A DNA stretch of 29,091 nt, from positions 1-29,091 of the forward strand of contig JAWOIO010000194.1 in the NCBI GenBank assembly GCA_046484625.1, in the 5' to 3' direction. A program made the translations under genes and the position numbers. Shown piece after piece: positions 8,319 through 15,372 of the stretch. Within the stretch, counting starts at the first letter, position 1. The number at the start of each line of letters is the position of its first letter. This DNA is from DASUAO01 sp046484625. GTDB lineage: Bacteria; Actinomycetota; Acidimicrobiia; IMCC26256; PALSA-555. The notes below the pieces were generated by a model. It ran no database searches. It was not told where the DNA came from and saw only the letters and a list, made by a program, of their open reading frames with translations.

Positions 8319-8423
8319 GATCCCTCCAGCCCGCCGGTCCCACTGTCCGCCGTCGCGCCCGATGACCTCGTCGGCCGCCCACGATCACCTGGGCGCCGCC
8401 GATTTCTGCGACGATGCAGGACC

Positions 8424-9149
8424 ATGACCGAACGCCTCTACTTCCGTCAGCTCCTCGCCGGCCGCGACTTCGCCGCCGCGGACCCGATCGCGCGCCAGAT
8501 GGTGAACTTCGTCTACGTGATCGGCGACCGCGAGACCGGCGAGGCCGTGGCGGTCGATCCCGCCTACGGCGTCCGCGAGCTCGTCGACCTCCTCGGCGCC
8601 GACGGCATGCGGCTGACGGGCGCGCTCGCCACCCACTGGCACCCCGACCACGTGGGTGGTGATCTCATGGGCTACGGGATCGAGGGGATACGCGAGCTGA
8701 CCGGGATGGGCGACGTCGCCGCGCCCGTACACGTCCACCGGGACGAGGCCGAGTGGGTCAAGCGGTCGACGGGCGTCTCCGACTCCGATCTGGTGCTGCA
8801 CGAGAGCGGCGACACGGTCTCGGTGGGTGCGATCGAGATCACGATGATGCACACGCCGGGGCATACGCCCGGCAGCCAATGCTTCCTCGTCGACGGCTGC
8901 CTCGTCGCAGGCGACACGCTGTTCCTCGAGGGGTGCGGCCGGACGGACCTTCCCGGCGCCGACGCCGACCAGATGTACGAGAGCCTCACCCAGCGGCTCG
9001 CGAAGGTCCCCGACGACACCGTCCTCTACCCGGGCCACATGTACTCGCCGGAACCGTCGGCGACGATGGGCGAGACCCGGTCGCGCAACTACGTGTACCG
9101 GATCACCAGCCTCGACCAGTGGCGCCGCATGATGGGCCTCGGGTACTGA
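8424..9149 (+). CDS. MBL-fold hydrolase, glyoxalase II / persulfide dioxygenase-like
   Basis: 241-residue metallo-beta-lactamase-fold protein. Metal residues are visible in order: THWHPDH (His71, His73, Asp75, His76), HTPGHTPGS (His147), GDTLF (Asp164) and YPGHMY (His205). The stretch GCGRTDLPGADADQMYESL matches the GCGRTD segment of ETHE1-like persulfide dioxygenases and glyoxalase II relatives. The likely reaction is hydrolysis of a thioester or oxygenation of a low-molecular-weight thiol persulfide; the sequence does not decide between them. An insertion of about 20 residues (MGYGIEGIRELTGMGDVAAP) after the HxHxDH motif may shape substrate entry. Divergent from the molybdoenzyme and followed by a ferredoxin gene 95 bases downstream. 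No clear ribosome site precedes the ATG. Confidence 0.85.
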   Translation: MTERLYFRQLLAGRDFAAADPIARQMVNFVYVIGDRETGEAVAVDPAYGVRELVDLLGADGMRLTGALATHWHPDHVGGDLMGYGIEGIRELTGMGDVAAPVHVHRDEAEWVKRSTGVSDSDLVLHESGDTVSVGAIEITMMHTPGHTPGSQCFLVDGCLVAGDTLFLEGCGRTDLPGADADQMYESLTQRLAKVPDDTVLYPGHMYSPEPSATMGETRSRNYVYRITSLDQWRRMMGLGY

Positions 9150-9176
9150 CGTTCGTCCCCTCGACGGATCGTGCGC

Positions 9177-9190
9177 CGCGTCTCGACGCG
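9177..9190. promoter_or_regulatory. 14-bp palindrome CGCGTC-TC-GACGCG upstream of ferredoxin promoter
   Basis: A perfect 6-bp inverted repeat with a 2-base centre ends 12 bases before the TAGCCT -10-like box of the ferredoxin gene, so it overlaps the expected -35 region. It could be a repressor or activator site. It is too tight to be a good hairpin and has no T-run, so a terminator for the upstream gene is less likely. Confidence 0.25.
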
Positions 9191-9202
9191 CGGACCCGCA
9201 GG

Positions 9203-9208
9203 TAGCCT
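9203..9208 (+). promoter_or_regulatory. -10-like box TAGCCT for ferredoxin gene
   Basis: TAGCCT lies 36 bases before the ATG at 9245. A start about 7 bases downstream gives a leader of about 30 bases with a purine-rich ribosome site AGAGGGGG at 9231-9238. This gene therefore has a leadered promoter, unlike several neighbours. Confidence 0.4.
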
Positions 9209-9244
9209 GCTCGGTACGACGTTCACGACGAGAGGGGGCCTGGG

Positions 9245-9640
9245 ATGTCCGGGATCGCGATCATCACCGAGGCGTGCATCGACACGAAGGACCGCGCCTG
9301 CGTCGATGTCTGCCCGGTGCAGTGCATCTACGAGTTCGATCCCGAGAAGGGCATTTTGTTCTCGGAGGTCGCCGCCGGCGACGGGGTGATCGAGAACTCC
9401 CATGAGCCGTCACCCGACGCCATCGCGATCTTCGCCGACACGGTCCTCTACGTGAACACGGAGGAGTGCACGTCGTGCACCGCGTGCTACCAGCCCGACG
9501 TCTGCCCGGTCGGCGCGATCTACACCGAAGAGGCTGTCCCCGACGGGAGCCCGGGCGCGAAGTACAACGCCAAGGACCCGCACAGCGGGCACGACCACAC
9601 GTTCTTCATCGAGCACAGCCGGGCGGTGTTCGCTGACTAG
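9245..9640 (+). CDS. FdxA-type two-cluster ferredoxin with inter-cluster insertion
   Basis: 131-residue iron-sulfur electron carrier. The first cluster motif, Cys11-x7-Cys19-x3-Cys23-Pro-x2-Cys27 (ending CPVQCIYEF), is the pattern of the 7Fe/8Fe ferredoxin FdxA. The second, Cys75-x2-Cys78-x2-Cys81-x5-Cys87-Pro, has two extra residues (CYQPDVCP) compared with the usual C-x2-C-x2-C-x3-C-P. Between the clusters there are about 47 residues where FdxA has fewer than 20, and the tail is His-rich (SGHDHTFFIEH). It should pass electrons to a redox enzyme. The convergent P450 ending 16 bases away and the nearby molybdoenzyme are the obvious candidate partners, but this is inference. A good ribosome site (AGAGGGGG) supports the ATG. 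Confidence 0.85.
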   Translation: MSGIAIITEACIDTKDRACVDVCPVQCIYEFDPEKGILFSEVAAGDGVIENSHEPSPDAIAIFADTVLYVNTEECTSCTACYQPDVCPVGAIYTEEAVPDGSPGAKYNAKDPHSGHDHTFFIEHSRAVFAD

Positions 9641-9656
9641 TGCGCGTGGGCACCGA

Positions 9657-10850
9657 CTAGGTGGGGTCGAAGAGCACCGGGAGCGCATCCGGACCCCGGA
9701 ACGCCGTCCCCATGATGACGGGCGGGGGTGCGTCGGGATCGAGGCGCAGGTTCGGCAGCCGGTCGAGGATCGCGCCGAGCCCCATTCGCAGTTCGAGCCG
9801 AGCGAGGTGCATCCCGAGGCACTGGTGCTGCCCGGTACCGAACGCGAGATGGTTCTGGGCGGGCCGGTCGAGGTCGAACTCCTCGGCTCGCTCGTACCGG
9901 GTCTCGTCGTGGTTCGCGGAGCCGGTGATCACCCCCACGGGTGATCCGGCCGCGATCGGACAGCCCGCGACCTCGGTGTCGACGGTCGCGACCCTGCTCA
10001 CCTGCGTGACCGAGGACTCCCACCGCAACGTCTCCTCGATGAACGCGGGCATGAGGCCGGGATCGGCCTTCACCCGGGCCATGAGTTCGGGGTCGGCGAG
10101 GAGCGCCGCGAGCGCGTTGCCCATCACCCGGAACGTCGTCTCGGCCCCCGCCGGCAGCAGGAGGCGGAGGAACCCGAAGATCCTCTCGTCGGTGAGCTTC
10201 GCGCCATCGATCTCGGCGTTGACGAGGTCGCTCAGGAAATCGCCGGTCGGCTGGGTGCGACGGGCCTCCACCAGCGGCTCGAGATATGCGCGCATCGCGC
10301 GCGACGCGGCCATCCCCTCCTCGGGGTGCAGCGGTCCGGTGTTGATCTGCTCGGCCCACTCGTGGAATTGGTCGCTGTCGTCGACGGGCACACCGACGAT
10401 CGCACAGATGACACGCACCGGGTAGCGGCTGGTGATGTCGCGCACCAGGTCGGCGGATCCGTTCGGGGCGATCTGGTCGAGGAAGCCACGGATCGAAGGG
10501 CCGATGACGCTGTCCCCCCACCGCTCGAGCTGTGAGGCGCGGAATGCGTGGGCGACCAGGTTCCGGTAGGCGCGGTGCTCCTGGCCGTCCATCGCGAGGA
10601 TGAGCTCGCCCATGAACTGGCCGATGTGCTCGGCGTTGATGGACGACGAGAACGTCGTGCCGTCGCGCAGGACCCGCTCCGCGTCGTCCCATCGGGTCAC
10701 GTGGTACATCGCGCGCCCGGGCGCGCCCATCATCGTGCCGTCCGTCCGGATGACCGGGCACCGCTCGCGCGCCTCGCCCCACTGCGGATACGGCTGACCG
10801 GTCGCGAAGTCGAGGTCGCGGTACTCGAACGCGGGCGCGTCCTGGCTCAT
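9657..10850 (-). CDS. Cytochrome P450
   Basis: 397-residue soluble bacterial P450. The I-helix oxygen-activation motif AGAETT is at 234-239, the K-helix ExxR is in EETLRWES (272-279), and the haem-binding loop FGTGQHQCLG is at 338-346 with the axial Cys344. No fused redox domain is present, so it needs a separate ferredoxin and reductase. It would hydroxylate an organic substrate, and its position beside acyl-CoA dehydrogenases and an acyl-CoA ligase suggests a lipid or steroid-like substrate, as for CYP125 in the igr cluster; the subfamily cannot be assigned here. The start at 10850 is chosen because AAGGGGGGAAGG directly precedes it. The further in-frame upstream stretch is encoded by 15-bp tandem repeats and is better read as 5' leader. 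Confidence 0.93.
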   Translation of the reverse strand: MSQDAPAFEYRDLDFATGQPYPQWGEARERCPVIRTDGTMMGAPGRAMYHVTRWDDAERVLRDGTTFSSSINAEHIGQFMGELILAMDGQEHRAYRNLVAHAFRASQLERWGDSVIGPSIRGFLDQIAPNGSADLVRDITSRYPVRVICAIVGVPVDDSDQFHEWAEQINTGPLHPEEGMAASRAMRAYLEPLVEARRTQPTGDFLSDLVNAEIDGAKLTDERIFGFLRLLLPAGAETTFRVMGNALAALLADPELMARVKADPGLMPAFIEETLRWESSVTQVSRVATVDTEVAGCPIAAGSPVGVITGSANHDETRYERAEEFDLDRPAQNHLAFGTGQHQCLGMHLARLELRMGLGAILDRLPNLRLDPDAPPPVIMGTAFRGPDALPVLFDPT

Positions 10851-10894
10851 GGCCTTCCCCCCTTGCACGATCCGTCGGTCGCACGATCTGTCTG

Positions 10895-10939
10895 TCGCGC
10901 GGTCCTCGGTCGCGCGGTCCTCGGTCGCGCGGTTCCTGA
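10895..10939. repeat. 15-bp tandem repeat in P450 leader, two exact copies plus a partial third
   Basis: TCGCGCGGTCCTCGG occurs at 10895-10909 and again at 10910-10924, followed by a diverged third unit beginning at 10925. The array lies between the P450 start and its likely promoter, so it would be transcribed as part of the P450 leader. Confidence 0.85.
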
Positions 10940-10952
10940 CACGGTAGTCAGG
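10935..10952. promoter_or_regulatory. Inverted repeat enclosing a -10-like box of the P450 gene
   Basis: CCTGAC at 10935-10940 and GTCAGG at 10947-10952 form a perfect 6-bp inverted repeat. The 6 bases between them read TACCGT on the minus strand, a -10-like hexamer pointing toward the P450. A repressor binding here would block RNA polymerase directly. On the other strand it lies 22-39 bases upstream of the acyl-CoA dehydrogenase box, so it could serve both divergent genes. Confidence 0.42.
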
Positions 10953-10973
10953 GTCACGGGGTGCCCGCACCGC

Positions 10974-10979
10974 TAGCCT
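10974..10979 (+). promoter_or_regulatory. -10-like box TAGCCT for leaderless acyl-CoA dehydrogenase mRNA
   Basis: TAGCCT is followed by 8 bases and the ATG at 10988, without a Shine-Dalgarno sequence. It favours the ATG at 10988 over the in-frame GTG at 10961, which would lie upstream of this box. Confidence 0.5.
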
Positions 10980-10987
10980 CGGGCGTC

Positions 10988-12226
10988 ATGGCCGGCGACC
11001 AGGGCACCGATCCGTTCGCGGAGACCCAAGATCCGTTCGCGGAGACAGGCGACCAGGAGGCGCTTCGTTCGCTCGCCCGGGGTGTGGCCGAGCGCGAGCT
11101 CGCGCCGAACGCCCGGCACTGGGACGAGACCGAGGAGTTCCCGCAGGGTTCCTGGGACGCGATCCGCAAGGCGGAGCTGTTCGGGATCACCGTCGACGAG
11201 CGCTACGGCGGCATGGGGATGGGCGACGTCGAGGCCGCCATCGTCCTGGAGGAGCTCGCCCGCGTCGACGTCTCCTCGGCGATCCTCGCCCAGCTCACCT
11301 TCAACGGCCCCCCGCGCGCGATCCAGCATCTCGGGAGTGACGCGATGAAGGACCGCTGGCTCCCGATGGCTGCGAGCGGTGAGGCGCTGTTCTGCATCGG
11401 CATCAGCGAGACCGAGGCCGGCTCCGCGGTCACCCACATGCGGGCCAGGCTCACCCCCGACGGCGACGGCTACCGCCTCGACGGGTACAAGAACTACGTC
11501 ACCGGCGGGCACAAGGCGCGGTGCTGCCTCGTGTGGTGCCGGTTTCCGGGCAGCGAAGGCGCGAAGGGCATCGGCGCGGTCGTCGTCGACCTCGAGTCCG
11601 ACGGCGTCACGGTCGCGGGGACCCACGTGAAGATGGGGCTACGGGGCACGAGCGAGGCCGAGCTGGCCTTCGACGGTGTGCGCATCGAACCGGGCGACGT
11701 GCTGGTCGAGGGTGATGCATCGAGCTCGGCGCAGTTCAAGACGCTGATCTCGCACATCAACCACGAGCGGTGCGGCAACGCCGCCATGTGCGTGGGCGCC
11801 GCGCAGGGCGCACTCGAGTATGCGGTCCGCTACATGAACGAGCGCACGATCGGGGGCCGACCGATCGCCGAGCTCCAGGGTCTGCAGTGGAAGGTCGCCG
11901 ACATGGCGACGCAGCTCGAAGGTGCCCGCATGCTGCTCAACCGCGCCGTGCGGCTCGCGGGACCGCGCGGCACCCCGCCCCCGCTCGAGACCGCGCTCGC
12001 CAAGACGGCCGCGAATCTCGCGGCGAAATTCGTCTGCGACGAAGCGATCCAGCTGCTGGGCGGCTACGGGTACTCGCGCGAGTACCCCGTCGAGCGGGCC
12101 TACCGCGACATTCGCGGTCTCTGCATCGGCGCGGGAACGGTCGAGATCCAGCGCAACTTCATCGGTTCGCAGGTGCTGCGCGGCGCGACTTCGGTCAGCT
12201 CCGGGTGGCGCAACCCGCTCGGGTGA
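10988..12226 (+). CDS. Acyl-CoA dehydrogenase, isovaleryl-CoA-dehydrogenase-type active site
   Basis: 412-residue FAD-dependent acyl-CoA dehydrogenase, full length. Visible segments are DERYGGMGMGDVE, the flavin-contact FCIGISETEAGSA, the substrate/FAD loop GGYGYSREYPVERAYRD and the C-terminal GAGTVEIQRN. At the position of the MCAD catalytic Glu (YEGT) this protein has Ala382 (GAGT), as in isovaleryl-CoA dehydrogenase. A Glu is present at residue 260 in NHERCG, which aligns with the IVD/LCAD catalytic Glu. It should introduce an alpha-beta double bond into an acyl-CoA, perhaps a branched one. The N-terminus carries a 7-residue tandem duplication (DPFAETQ/DPFAETG). It is divergent from the P450 and followed 42 bases later by an acyl-CoA ligase. 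Confidence 0.92.
   Translation: MAGDQGTDPFAETQDPFAETGDQEALRSLARGVAERELAPNARHWDETEEFPQGSWDAIRKAELFGITVDERYGGMGMGDVEAAIVLEELARVDVSSAILAQLTFNGPPRAIQHLGSDAMKDRWLPMAASGEALFCIGISETEAGSAVTHMRARLTPDGDGYRLDGYKNYVTGGHKARCCLVWCRFPGSEGAKGIGAVVVDLESDGVTVAGTHVKMGLRGTSEAELAFDGVRIEPGDVLVEGDASSSAQFKTLISHINHERCGNAAMCVGAAQGALEYAVRYMNERTIGGRPIAELQGLQWKVADMATQLEGARMLLNRAVRLAGPRGTPPPLETALAKTAANLAAKFVCDEAIQLLGGYGYSREYPVERAYRDIRGLCIGAGTVEIQRNFIGSQVLRGATSVSSGWRNPLG
11009..11050 (+). repeat. 21-bp in-frame tandem duplication in acyl-CoA dehydrogenase N-terminus
   Basis: Two 21-base units at 11009-11029 and 11030-11050 share their first 17 bases (GATCCGTTCGCGGAGAC) and encode DPFAETQ and DPFAETG. It adds seven residues ahead of the conserved first helix. 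Confidence 0.85.
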
Positions 12227-12268
12227 TGCACCGCACGATGCCGCGCTGCTGAGCTCGCTTTCGCGCCG

Positions 12269-13792
12269 ATGCCCCACCTCCACCCGACCTACCGTCACCC
12301 CGAGGCTCGGGCCTACCGGACACGGGGCGGGCCGTGGGATCTCCCGTCCCTCGATGCCCTCTGCACGACCGCCGCCCGGGCGACGCGCAGCGATCTTCTC
12401 GTCGACTCCACCGCCGGGGTCCGCCTGACCGGTCCCGCGCTCGACGACGCGGTCGCGGCCCTCGCCGGCGCGCTCCGCGCCGAGGGCGTGCGCCGCGGCG
12501 ACGTCGTCGCTTGGCAGGCCCCGAACTGGTGGGAGGTCGTGGTCCTGTACCGGGCGTGCTGGCGACTCGGCGCCATCGCCGGGCCGATCCACCACCTCGC
12601 GGGACCGGCCGACGTCACGGCCATGCTCGATGCGCTGCATCCGACGCTGTTCTTCCCGACCGAGGAGATCCGGGGCCCGAGCGCGCGCCTCCCCCGCCTG
12701 ATCGCAGGCGGCGCCCCCGTCCACCACTCCGCCGCGCGCCCGTCGGACCTCGCCGTGGTTCTGTTCACCTCGGGGTCGACCGGCGGCCCCAAGGCCGCGC
12801 TGCACACCCAGCGCGGCCTCGCCTACAAGGCACGGATCATGGCTGCCGCGCACCGCCTGCGCACCGACGACGCGATGCTGATGCCGGCGCCGCTCGCCCA
12901 CATCTCGGGCCTCCTCAACGCGGTGCTCATCCCCGGAGTCGTCCCGATCCGGGCCGAGCTGATGGCGAAGTGGGACCCCGACGAGGCAACCGCGATCATC
13001 GAACGCGAGCGCATCTCGTTCATGATCGGCCCACCGACCTTCTTCATCACCCTGATGTCCGCACCGGCGTTCACCACCGAGCGCGTGCAGTCGCTGCGTC
13101 TCGTGTCGAGCGGCGGCGCCGGAGTGACTCCGGCGTTCGTCGTCGAGGCGACCGAGCGGCTCGAAGCGCACGTGAAGCGGACGTACGGGTCGACCGAGGC
13201 CCCCACCATCACGACCAGCACACCCGATGACCCGCCGGAGCGGGCACGCGAGACCGACGGACGCGCGACCGGAACCGCACGCCTCCGGGTGTCCGACCCC
13301 GCGACGGGCGCGGAGCGGCCGCCAGGGGAGTCTGGAGAGCTCTGGCTACGCGGTCCGGAACTGTTCGTCGGCTACTCAGACCCCGACCAGACCCGCGTCG
13401 CGATCGCGCGCGGCTGGTTCCGCACCGGCGACCTCGCGACCGTCGACGACGACGGGTGGCTGACGATCGTCGGTCGGATCAAGGACGTCATCATCCGAGC
13501 CGGGGAGAACATCTCCGCGGCCGAGGTGGAGGGCATCCTCGAGTCCCACCCCGCGGTGCGCCAGGCCGTGGTGGTCGGCCGGCCCGACGACCGCGTCGGC
13601 GAGCAGGTGTGTGCCTTCGTCGTGACGTCAGAGCCCTTCGACCTCGCTGAATGCGGCCGTTGGTTCGACGAGCGAGGAGTGGCGCGGTTCAAGACGCCCG
13701 AGCGCGTCGTGCTGCTCGACGAGCTCCCACTGCTGGCAGCCGGGAAGCCCGACCGCGCCACACTGCGCGATCGCGCGGCGCGGACGCGCTGA
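12269..13792 (+). CDS. AMP-binding acyl-CoA synthetase
   Basis: 507-residue ANL-superfamily ligase that activates a carboxylic acid to its acyl-CoA with ATP. The phosphate-binding loop LFTSGSTGGPKAA is at about 165-177, the adenine loop is YGSTEAP, the hinge region reads GWFRTGDLA and GRIKDVIIRAGENIS, and the C-terminal catalytic lysine is Lys493 in AAGKPDR. Length and all core motifs are normal. The acid specificity cannot be read directly; the context of acyl-CoA dehydrogenases suggests a fatty or steroid side-chain acid. It is probably transcribed with the preceding dehydrogenase, 42 bases upstream. It ends 5 bases from a convergent broken dehydratase gene, with no terminator between them. 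Confidence 0.92.
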   Translation: MPHLHPTYRHPEARAYRTRGGPWDLPSLDALCTTAARATRSDLLVDSTAGVRLTGPALDDAVAALAGALRAEGVRRGDVVAWQAPNWWEVVVLYRACWRLGAIAGPIHHLAGPADVTAMLDALHPTLFFPTEEIRGPSARLPRLIAGGAPVHHSAARPSDLAVVLFTSGSTGGPKAALHTQRGLAYKARIMAAAHRLRTDDAMLMPAPLAHISGLLNAVLIPGVVPIRAELMAKWDPDEATAIIERERISFMIGPPTFFITLMSAPAFTTERVQSLRLVSSGGAGVTPAFVVEATERLEAHVKRTYGSTEAPTITTSTPDDPPERARETDGRATGTARLRVSDPATGAERPPGESGELWLRGPELFVGYSDPDQTRVAIARGWFRTGDLATVDDDGWLTIVGRIKDVIIRAGENISAAEVEGILESHPAVRQAVVVGRPDDRVGEQVCAFVVTSEPFDLAECGRWFDERGVARFKTPERVVLLDELPLLAAGKPDRATLRDRAARTR

Positions 13793-13797
13793 AGGCG

Positions 13798-14120
13798 TCA
13801 GCCCTCGGGGAGGAAGACCGACACCGTCTGCTCGGTGACGACCGGCTCGCCCGTCTCCGGATCGGACCACCGGGTCTCGAGGACCGTCCGGGCTGGAGAT
13901 CCGGCAGTGCACCACCGTGGCCGACGACGAACGTGAACGTGGGCGGCGGCACGATGCCCGGTAGCCCCGCTGCGAGCGCCACCGCCTCGGAGGCATAGAG
14001 CGGGTTCCGGTCCTTCACAGCCCGCGCGAAGAGCGCGACCGGGATCGGGTCCACACGCACGCGCACCGGGTCTCCCCACGGCCCGTAGGCGAGGTCGGGT
14101 GGGAGCGACGATCCGCTCAC
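13798..14120 (-). pseudogene. FAS1-like/MaoC N-terminal dehydratase, frame-broken with internal deletion
   Basis: The first 78 codons from a GTG at 14120 read like the start of a FAS1-like dehydratase (MaoC_dehydrat_N): VDPIPVALFARAVKDRNPLY, then GIVPPPTFTFVV, then LPDLQPG. After about 13888 the conserved sequence jumps frame. The next frame gives TVLETRWSDPETGEPV and a proper stop at 13798. The joined product would be about 107 residues, while this domain is usually about 150. The segment normally holding the central strand and the HRP-like region is missing, so the event looks like an internal deletion of roughly 40 codons that is also out of frame. The GTGA overlap with the upstream acyl-CoA dehydrogenase supports the start. 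An intact protein would hydrate an enoyl-CoA with a partner subunit. A sequence error is possible. Confidence 0.72.
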
Positions 14121-15217
14121 AGGACGCCGTGCCCCGCTTCGACACGCGCCCGGAGGAGCCGTGCGAGGCGATCGCGATGGAACGACGCGTCGCCGAACGC
14201 GAGCTGATCGACCTGGGCGCGCTTCATGAACAGGTGCAGGTCGTGCTCCCACGTGAAGCCGATCCCTCCGTGGACCTGGAGCGACGACGCCATCACGCGC
14301 TTCGACGCGTCGACGGACCACACCTTGGCGGTCGACGCTGCGATCGATGCCTCCCGATCACCGGCGCCGAGGCACCACGCAGCCCAGTAGGTGCTCGACC
14401 GCATCCCCTCGACGTCGACCAGCATGTCGGCACACCGGTGCTTCACCGCCTGGAAGCTGCCGACCGGACGACCGAACTGGACTCGGTCCTTGGCGTACTC
14501 CACCGCGAGCTCGAGCGCGCGGTTGGCGCCACCCAGCATCTCGGCGCACGCGAACACGGCCCCGAGGTCGACCAGCCGCTCGACGGGCTCCGCGCCCCCG
14601 AGGCGCACCGCGGGCGTTCCCTCGAGGTGGATCCATCCGAGCTCACGGGTCCGGTCCATCGCCGGCTCCCGCGCCGGTCGATCGACTGCGTCGAGGTCCA
14701 CGGCGAACAGCGCCGGGCCTGCGTCCGTCGTCGCGGTCACGACGGCCACTGCCGCGGACGGGGCGTAGGCCGCCGGGTCGGGACGGCCGTGGAGGGTCCA
14801 CGATCCGGACTGCTCCTCGGCTCGGACGGCCGCGAGGTCGCCGCTCCAGGCCACGCAGCCGAGCGCGGGACCGGCCTCGGACTCCGCGAGCAGCCGGTCG
14901 GCGAGGTCGGACGCCCCGCCGGCGTCGAGCGCCTCGATCGCCAGGACCGTCGACGCGAACGGGGCGGGAGCGGCCGCTCGCCCGATCTCCTCGAGCAGCA
15001 CCGCCACCTCGACCGCGCCCATCCCGAGCCCGCCGGCGGACTCGGCGCGCATGACGGCCGGCCACCCCTGGGCGGCCATCGCCGACCACAGGCCGGCGTC
15101 GACACCACCACCGTCCTCGACGACGACCCGCACCTGGGACGGCGCGGCCAGCCCCGCCAGGAGGTCACGCGCGCCCTCGCGCAGCGCCTCCTGGTCCTCA
15201 CTCAGGTCGAAGTCCAT
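14117..15217 (-). CDS. Acyl-CoA dehydrogenase-like subunit, apparently non-catalytic
   Basis: 366-residue acyl-CoA dehydrogenase-fold protein. The FAD-binding DRVQFGRPVGSFQAVKHR (245-261) and HGGIGFTWEHDLHLFMKRA (316-334) are clear. The catalytic Glu is missing at both known positions: Phe341 (AFGD) aligns with the MCAD Glu, and Gly219 (DLGAVF) aligns with the IVD-type Glu. This fits the non-catalytic partner of the heterotetrameric dehydrogenases known from mycobacterial steroid side-chain breakdown (ChsE-type FadE pairs). The likely catalytic partner in this window is the dehydrogenase at 16688-17878. It starts with an ATG preceded by AAGAGAG and is translationally coupled to the broken dehydratase by a GTGA overlap. 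Divergent from citrate synthase. Confidence 0.88.
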   Translation of the reverse strand: MDFDLSEDQEALREGARDLLAGLAAPSQVRVVVEDGGGVDAGLWSAMAAQGWPAVMRAESAGGLGMGAVEVAVLLEEIGRAAAPAPFASTVLAIEALDAGGASDLADRLLAESEAGPALGCVAWSGDLAAVRAEEQSGSWTLHGRPDPAAYAPSAAVAVVTATTDAGPALFAVDLDAVDRPAREPAMDRTRELGWIHLEGTPAVRLGGAEPVERLVDLGAVFACAEMLGGANRALELAVEYAKDRVQFGRPVGSFQAVKHRCADMLVDVEGMRSSTYWAAWCLGAGDREASIAASTAKVWSVDASKRVMASSLQVHGGIGFTWEHDLHLFMKRAQVDQLAFGDASFHRDRLARLLRARVEAGHGVL

Positions 15218-15233
15218 CTCTCTTGTGCTGCTC

Positions 15234-15283
15234 CCGCTCCGCTACTTCCGCTCCGCTGCGCTCGCTCCATCCGCTCCGCTGCG
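15234..15283. repeat. Three copies of CCGCTCCGCT between dehydrogenase and citrate synthase
   Basis: CCGCTCCGCT occurs exactly at 15234-15243, 15248-15257 and 15271-15280; the last two extend to CCGCTCCGCTGCG. The copies are 14 and 23 bases apart, in the 155-base divergent gap, which otherwise holds only the citrate synthase promoter and ribosome site. Function unknown; it may be simple-sequence drift or a set of binding sites. Confidence 0.7.
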
Positions 15284-15335
15284 CCGTGCTCGGCGACAGT
15301 ACCGGACGGCTCGGAACTGCCCGAAGGCCGCCCGC

Positions 15336-15341
15336 TACGCT
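15336..15341 (+). promoter_or_regulatory. -10-like box TACGCT for citrate synthase
   Basis: TACGCT lies 31 bases before the GTG at 15373. A transcript starting about 7 bases after it would have a leader of about 25 bases with the ribosome site AAAGGAG at 15360-15366, placed 6 bases before the GTG. Confidence 0.45.
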
Positions 15342-15372
15342 GCGACAGGGACGATCAGCAAAGGAGCGTGCG

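Noticed and set aside
6050..8365. Plus-strand open frame of about 770 codons opposite the molybdoenzyme
   Set aside because: Arg/Asp/Glu-rich low-complexity translation with no domain, antisense to a gene with an intact Fe-S motif and pterin-binding segments.
9641..9660. Repeated GACTAG at the ferredoxin/P450 junction as a site-specific recombination or attachment site
   Set aside because: The two copies simply contain the two convergent stop codons; the match is only 6 bases and no integrase is present.
10895..10939. Repeat array as a possible CRISPR
   Set aside because: Units are 15 bp with no spacers, and no cas gene is present.
10851..10970. N-terminal extension of the P450 through the tandem repeats (RATEDRATEDRATD)
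   Set aside because: A strong purine-rich ribosome site lies directly before the ATG at 10850, and the likely promoter box lies inside the extension.
13689..14120. Reading the broken dehydratase as one intact 143-codon frame to 13689
   Set aside because: After codon 78 the translation is Arg/Ser-rich and runs over 100 bases into the convergent acyl-CoA ligase, while the conserved tail sits in the neighbouring frame.
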